From Acetoanaerobium sticklandii (GTDB taxonomy: Bacteria; Bacillota; Clostridia; Peptostreptococcales; Filifactoraceae), in assembly GCF_000196455.1 (NCBI RefSeq), contig NC_014614.1, positions 1,782,001 through 1,846,000 on the forward strand: 64,000 nucleotides of DNA. Direction: 5' to 3'. Below are positions 59,633 to 64,000 of the stretch, piece by piece. A model generated the notes under the pieces. That model was not told the origin of the DNA. It worked only from the letters and a program-made list of their open reading frames with translations, and did no database searches. Position numbers and translations under genes: made by a program. Numbering within the stretch: position 1 is the first letter of the stretch; the number at the start of each line of letters is the position of its first letter.

Positions 59633-61045
59633 TTAATTCTTGTGAATCACTATATCTCCATCTTGGACATATAGCTTTGATGCTCCTGTTTCATCTTTTA
59701 TATATCTGCTGTATCTACCTATCGTAATTTTTACTCCAGGATAAATTTTATCTTTAACTTGCATCATGCCATATCTAATCTCGCTAAGCTGCTTTTCTAT
59801 TTTTTGAATTTCAGTCTCAACTATACTAATATTTTGAACAGTCTTATTATAATCTTCTAACATTTTTACAAAAGAAATTTTCTTTATGTTATCCATTAAA
59901 CCTCTTTGCAACAGTTGTTTTCCTGTCTCAATAGTAGGCTGTAAATCTTTTAATTTCTTTTCATTTGAATGAAGTTCATCTCTATATGCATCAAGCTTAT
60001 TTTTCTGTGAAGGATCTAGCCCAATTTCAATAATCGTCTTTGTTCCCATATACGAACCAATAACCTGTGCATTAATTTCATTTTTAACTTTTATCTCTCC
60101 ACCAACTATAAGTCCTTTTTTTCCTTTTACAACTAGATTTGAACCGCAACTAATATTACTATGTACTACAAAATCAGTTATTATATCTCCATCAGAAAAT
60201 ACGCAAGCGTTTTCAATGAATCTACATATTGTGCTTCCACTTACTTTTATAGATGATTTTGCATTTCCTTGAATTCCACCTTTAACTACTAAATCTCTTC
60301 CGACTACTATATTAGCCGCTTCAATTACTCCATTCACTTCAAGACTTCCTGCGCAGTTAACTTCGAATCCTGTTTTTATATCCCCATTCACAACTACATC
60401 TCCACCAAAGTGAATATTCCCTGTGCTAGTATCTATATTGCCTTTAATGCTCAGAACGTCGTTAACTTGAAGCTTATCTCCTGCATATTCAAGTCTTCCC
60501 TCTTTTGTTGAAATTAAACTAGTCTTATCTTCGGATTCTACAACATTTTTACCATATTTAAAAACAGCTTCCTTGCCAGAAACCGCGGGAATTTCTTCCC
60601 CTTTTAAATTTTTACCTCCCTTGCCTTTAGTAGGAGGAATTTTCTTCGCTAAAACATCGCCTTTATTTACTTGGACAAACCATCCTAATTCTTTAAAATT
60701 TATATTCCCTTTATCATCTTGATTAAGGGATATTGAGTTTTTTATTCTATGAGTATACTGTATATAACCATCATCACCCTTTTGAGGCATATCAGCTTCA
60801 GCAACCATAACTGATTTTTGATAAACTCTAGAATCTATCATATCTTGAATAATATTTCTCTGTATTCCATACACTACTTCTTTTTCTCTCAAGAAGCTTT
60901 CAATATCCTCAATAGTCAGGTTTTTGTCAGGAATTTCATCAGTATCCAGAGAAATTTCCAGGTATGCTTTCATATAATCTTTTGTTACAACCAAGTTAAG
61001 GGTGTAGTCATCTATTATTTTATCAAAATTAATTCGCTGAAACAT
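59633..61045 (-). CDS. fapA: FapA (DUF342) family flagellar assembly protein
   Basis: 470-aa DUF342 protein. A N-terminal region with KGDVLAKKIPPTKGKGGKNLKGEEIPA (split: GDVLAKKIPPTKGKGG) is followed by a right-handed beta-helix of V/I-rich repeats (GNIDTSTGNIHFGGDVVVNG and similar) and a coiled coil at about residues 365-420. FapA proteins polymerise at the cell surface or membrane and affect flagellar placement and stress signalling. It directly follows fliA. Confidence 0.85.
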   Translation of the reverse strand: MFQRINFDKIIDDYTLNLVVTKDYMKAYLEISLDTDEIPDKNLTIEDIESFLREKEVVYGIQRNIIQDMIDSRVYQKSVMVAEADMPQKGDDGYIQYTHRIKNSISLNQDDKGNINFKELGWFVQVNKGDVLAKKIPPTKGKGGKNLKGEEIPAVSGKEAVFKYGKNVVESEDKTSLISTKEGRLEYAGDKLQVNDVLSIKGNIDTSTGNIHFGGDVVVNGDIKTGFEVNCAGSLEVNGVIEAANIVVGRDLVVKGGIQGNAKSSIKVSGSTICRFIENACVFSDGDIITDFVVHSNISCGSNLVVKGKKGLIVGGEIKVKNEINAQVIGSYMGTKTIIEIGLDPSQKNKLDAYRDELHSNEKKLKDLQPTIETGKQLLQRGLMDNIKKISFVKMLEDYNKTVQNISIVETEIQKIEKQLSEIRYGMMQVKDKIYPGVKITIGRYSRYIKDETGASKLYVQDGDIVIHKN

Positions 61046-61059
61046 TAACCACTGCCTCC

Positions 61060-61803
61060 TTAGTGCTGAAATTGCTTTCGCATTTTAGATATAGCTTTGC
61101 TGTGAATTTGAGAGACTCTTGATTCAGAAATATTTAATATTTCTCCAATTTCCTTGTAGGTCAATCCCTCATAATAATATAAGTTAATAATAAGCTGTTC
61201 TCTTTCATTAAGCTCGCTAATTGTTCTTTCTAATTCCTTTACTGTATCATTATAAACAGTCAAATCCTCTGGGCTTGATTCTAGACTTTCATCTTTTAAC
61301 TGAATTTTGAAAGATTCATTAAAATCATCTTCTATAGATAGAACATTATATACTGAAGTCTCCTCAATTAATGTGAGAACTTCTTGTTCTGATTTGCCTA
61401 AATATTTTGCAATTTCTTGATATGAAGCTTCTCTTCCATACTTAGACTCTAAAGCTTCATTCGCATCTTTTAAAATTTTAGATTTCTGCCTAATAGACCT
61501 AGGTATCCAGTCTAAATTTCTAATTTGATCAATTATGGATCCCCTTATTCTAATAGATGCATATGTTTCAAACTTAATATTTTTAGTAGGATCATACTTA
61601 TCTATAGCATCTATTAACCCAATCACTCCATAACTCATTAAATCATCATATTCAATATTGCTTGCATAATAATTATAGAGCTTTCCTGCAATTATCTTCA
61701 CGAGATTAATATATTCCTCTATAATTACTTTTTTAATTTCTTTCTTTTTCTCCAAATCTTCCTCTTGTGAAAATCTCTCCCACATATCAATTTGCCTAGT
61801 CAT
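61060..61803 (-). CDS. fliA: RNA polymerase sigma factor FliA/SigD
   Basis: About 247-aa sigma-28 factor for late flagellar and chemotaxis genes. Region 2: DLMSYGVIGLIDAIDKYD, then ASIRIRGSIIDQIRNLDWIPR; region 3 (EASYQEIAKYLG); region 4 HTH (YKEIGEILNISESRVSQIHS). I start it at MTRQIDMW, six bases after GGGGGA; the UUG seven codons earlier would precede that site. It lies after cheD and an unknown membrane protein, as in Bacillus. Confidence 0.94.
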   Translation of the reverse strand: MTRQIDMWERFSQEEDLEKKKEIKKVIIEEYINLVKIIAGKLYNYYASNIEYDDLMSYGVIGLIDAIDKYDPTKNIKFETYASIRIRGSIIDQIRNLDWIPRSIRQKSKILKDANEALESKYGREASYQEIAKYLGKSEQEVLTLIEETSVYNVLSIEDDFNESFKIQLKDESLESSPEDLTVYNDTVKELERTISELNEREQLIINLYYYEGLTYKEIGEILNISESRVSQIHSKAISKMRKQFQH

Positions 61804-61820
61804 TTTCAATCCCCCTTTTC

Positions 61821-62132
61821 TCAATTATCTGGGGTCCAGTCCTTAAATTCATCATCCGCATCTAATGAAGACGCTTCCTTTAAAATCTGTTTAATTTCTT
61901 CTTCCGATTCTGTAGGTACAACTAAATCTATGATACTTTCATCCTCTTTTTTATTTTTTAATGTTTTAATTATTAGTCCTATTATCAATATTATTAAATT
62001 AATTCCAACAGCTAAAAATAGTATGTTTTTTAAAAATATAAATAGGCTCCAATGCTTGAGCAAAGATATAAATAAAATAGTCATAGACAATATATAATTT
62101 AGTAATATCCACAGCATAAAATATTTTCCCAT
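61821..62132 (-). CDS. Unknown two-helix membrane protein
   Basis: 103-aa protein with two membrane helices (about residues 5-22 and 28-57) and an acidic, Asp/Glu-rich cytoplasmic tail ending in DEFKDWTPDN. GGAGCTG precedes the ATG. It lies between cheD and fliA and is probably part of the chemotaxis operon. No family recognised. Confidence 0.65.
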   Translation of the reverse strand: MGKYFMLWILLNYILSMTILFISLLKHWSLFIFLKNILFLAVGINLIILIIGLIIKTLKNKKEDESIIDLVVPTESEEEIKQILKEASSLDADDEFKDWTPDN

Positions 62133-62167
62133 GACAGCTCCTTCGAAACCTTTTGATTTTATTAGTT

Positions 62168-62653
62168 TTATATAATATGCTCCCCTTTACCAATACTTTT
62201 TATGTTTAGCTGTTGGTTATTACAATCAAATTTGATAGTTCTACCATGATTTCCTAGAACATCTTCTGCAATTATTGGTATATTTAAGGATTTAAGCTTT
62301 TCTTTAACCGCTATTACATTTCGTTTCCCTATATTTAAGCTTTCTGTATTAAGCGAAACGCTGAACATTTGAGCTCCTCCAGCTATTTTTGCTTTAAGAG
62401 ATGTTTTGGATACCTTTAGCTTTAATAGTTCATCCATCATTAAATCTATGCAGGTGTCAGCAAACTTCATTTTATTAGAATTATTCTTTATTTCCAAGCT
62501 GGAAGGCAACATTATATGAGCCATTCCAGCTATTTTTTTTGAGGAATCATATATAATGACTCCAACACAAGATCCTAATCCTAATGTTATTAAAACTTCT
62601 TCTCCCGAAGCAACTTTGTAGTCTGCCATGCCTACTTTAATATTTTTATCCAT
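62168..62653 (-). CDS. cheD: Chemoreceptor glutamine deamidase CheD
   Basis: 161-aa CheD, which deamidates Gln residues of chemoreceptors and stimulates CheC phosphatase. The catalytic Cys is in LGLGSCVGV and His in GMAHIMLP; KIAGGAQMF is also conserved. It overlaps cheC by 8 bp, as in Bacillus, supporting a CheC-CheD pair. Confidence 0.95.
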   Translation of the reverse strand: MDKNIKVGMADYKVASGEEVLITLGLGSCVGVIIYDSSKKIAGMAHIMLPSSLEIKNNSNKMKFADTCIDLMMDELLKLKVSKTSLKAKIAGGAQMFSVSLNTESLNIGKRNVIAVKEKLKSLNIPIIAEDVLGNHGRTIKFDCNNQQLNIKSIGKGEHII

Positions 62654-63269
62654 TCCCTAGCACCCCTAAGCTTCTAAATAAGGTGTCAAACGATGTCAAG
62701 TCTGGCATAAAGAAGAAGTAGCATTTAATTTTTTCATCATCAATTTCTAGCTTGTTTTCAATTAATATTAACTTATCACTTTCAAGTCCATATTCCACAG
62801 CAGGTACACTTAGAATTGAACTCACCATATCGATATTAACTGCTGGAACTGAAATATTTATATTTAGTGATGTCATCATTGATATTGATGTCACATATCC
62901 ACTAGACATTATATTGCCAAGCTCTTGAATAACTGATGACTCTATTTCATTATAAATATCACTCTCTGGTTTTTTTCCAAAAAGTATTCTAACTAGGTTA
63001 TCAGAAGATGCTTTATCTAGTAATGTTAGAATTGTTCCATTAATATCTCCGTTGAAGTTAATATACACACCAACTGTTATTTCTTCTTCATCTTCAAAAA
63101 TTTCCACAACTTTTTCAGTTTCAATTACTTCAATATTTGGAACTTCCATGTTAACTGATTTATTTATCATCTTTGAAAGTGAAGTCGCTGCATTCCCCGA
63201 GCCTATATTCCCTATTTCCTTTAAAACATCTAAATATAAGCCGTTAATATTATCCATACTAAAATCCAT
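62646..63269 (-). CDS. cheC: CheY-P phosphatase CheC
   Basis: 207-aa CheC. Both phosphatase motifs (E-x3-N) are present: LKEIGNIGSGNAATSL near residue 15 and SVIQELGNIMSSGYV in the second half. It removes phosphate from CheY-P and binds CheD. It lies between cheW and cheD. Confidence 0.94.
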   Translation of the reverse strand: MDFSMDNINGLYLDVLKEIGNIGSGNAATSLSKMINKSVNMEVPNIEVIETEKVVEIFEDEEEITVGVYINFNGDINGTILTLLDKASSDNLVRILFGKKPESDIYNEIESSVIQELGNIMSSGYVTSISMMTSLNINISVPAVNIDMVSSILSVPAVEYGLESDKLILIENKLEIDDEKIKCYFFFMPDLTSFDTLFRSLGVLGNG

Positions 63270-63296
63270 AATATTCTCCCAACTAAGATGTAAGTT

Positions 63297-63716
63297 TTAA
63301 TGTTCCAATATCTTATCTACATCTAACAATATTATCATTTGATTTTCTACTTTCCCTATACCTTTTACGAATGTATCTGACAAGTTCTCTTCAAAAGTTC
63401 CATAACTAATAGATGACGGAGGTATATCTTTTACTTCAGAAGCTGAATCCACAATATACCCTATCATTAGGTCTTGTTTTTTATTAACTATTATTCTTGT
63501 CTCAGAATCGTAGTCTTTACCTGGAAGACCAAGCCTGTCTCTCAAATCAATAATTGGAACAATTTCACCTCTAAGGTTAATTACACCTTTTATATAGTTT
63601 TGAGTTTTAGGGACTCTAGTTATTTCCATTATTCGCTCAATGGTTTCTACATTTTCAATTTTGATACCATAGTATTCATCTGCTAATCTAAAAATAACAA
63701 ATTGATTATCATTCAT
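63297..63716 (-). CDS. cheW: Chemotaxis coupling protein CheW
   Basis: 139-aa SH3-like CheW linking receptors to CheA. RLADEYYGIKIENVETI at the start and VINLRGEIVPIIDLR are canonical. AGGAGGT precedes the ATG. It follows cheA by about 20 bp. Confidence 0.95.
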   Translation of the reverse strand: MNDNQFVIFRLADEYYGIKIENVETIERIMEITRVPKTQNYIKGVINLRGEIVPIIDLRDRLGLPGKDYDSETRIIVNKKQDLMIGYIVDSASEVKDIPPSSISYGTFEENLSDTFVKGIGKVENQMIILLDVDKILEH

Positions 63717-63736
63717 AAACCTTTCACCTCCTTAAA

Positions 63737-64000
63737 TTAAAACAGTGAATTTGTATCTATAATCAGTGCTACTCCACCATTACCAAGAATAGTAGCTCCA
63801 GCTATTTCTTTTACAAAGTTCAAGTATCTTCCAAGAGATTTTATAACTATTTCTTGCTGCCCAATCAATGAATCAATGATAAGGCCTATTTCTTTGTCAC
63901 CTTTTTTTACAATAACAACTGTTGCTTCACCTTGAGTTCTCTTTTGTTCTTTGCAATCTAGTACTTCAGAAAGTCTTAATAGAGGCAATGGATTATATCT
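63737..64000 (-). CDS. cheA: Chemotaxis histidine kinase CheA, C-terminal part (cut by window edge)
   Basis: The last ~87 codons of CheA, running off the right edge. PLLRLSEVLD, KEIGLIIDSLIGQQEIVIKSLG and GATILGNGGVALIID are the P5 CheW-like domain of CheA. The frame is open to base 64000. Kinase and histidine domains lie outside the window. Confidence 0.9.
   Translation of the reverse strand, partial: RYNPLPLLRLSEVLDCKEQKRTQGEATVVIVKKGDKEIGLIIDSLIGQQEIVIKSLGRYLNFVKEIAGATILGNGGVALIIDTNSLF

Overview
The window comes from a low-GC, motile, anaerobic-type Firmicute of the class Clostridia. The evidence is strong A/T bias, AGGAGG ribosome binding sites, frequent UUG starts, both PolC and DnaE replicases, a SAM-I (S-box) riboswitch, a Bacillus-type LexA box and a flagellar/chemotaxis block next to rpsB. 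A tRNA 2-selenouridine synthase (mnmH), a molybdenum-cofactor cluster and cobalt uptake genes fit a selenium-using member of the Peptostreptococcaceae or relatives. The genus cannot be proved from this sequence. Almost everything is on the minus strand; only 14382-17119 and 18923-19870 are on the plus strand.

Layout, from left to right. (1) 69-6431: dnaE and a methionine ABC importer (metN-metI-metQ) under a SAM-I riboswitch with a consensus promoter. (2) 6466-11771: the cell-envelope/carbon-control block murB - PHP phosphoesterase - rapZ - yvcK - Nudix - whiA - ptsH. (3) 11807-14314: molybdenum cofactor genes (MOSC, moaA, mogA) behind an orphan NuoE/HydC-like [2Fe-2S] subunit. (4) 14382-17231: plus-strand radical SAM protein and phosphoglucomutase. 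(5) 17253-20027: cbiMN cobalt uptake and a divergent orphan zinc/manganese-type binding lipoprotein, sharing a 23-bp palindrome. (6) 20065-27571: an accessory stretch with a UPF0316 membrane protein, a secreted lipase, a broken PrcB-like fragment, unknown membrane proteins, a surface operon (YHYH/stalk protein, thermonuclease, coiled-coil protein) and an SF1 helicase. (7) 27612-35727: rny, recA (LexA box), pgsA, rimO, mnmH, ftsK. (8) 35735-46058: the translation/RNA operon rimP-nusA-ylxR-ylxQ-infB-rbfA-nrnA-truB-ribF-rpsO-pnp. (9) 46060-58623: polC, ispG, rseP, dxr, cdsA, uppS, a small unknown protein, frr, pyrH, tsf, rpsB (isoprenoid, envelope and translation). (10) 58667-64000: flagellar/chemotaxis end with cheA (partial), cheW, cheC, cheD, fliA, fapA and three unknown membrane proteins.

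Blocks 7-10 keep nearly the order of the Bacillus subtilis cheA-sigD-rpsB-...-polC-nusA-...-pnp-ftsK-recA-rny region, with proS and ylxP absent and mnmH and ispG inserted. I found no tRNA, rRNA, CRISPR array, transposase or phage gene. No clear new multi-gene defence or metabolic system stands out. The most unusual signals are at the RNA/DNA level: an RNase Y gene apparently lacking AUG/GUG/UUG at its mapped start, a perfect 42-bp palindrome spanning the ispG stop codon, a metalloregulator-like palindrome between two metal-uptake genes, and structured leaders before rimP-nusA, rpsB and uppS.
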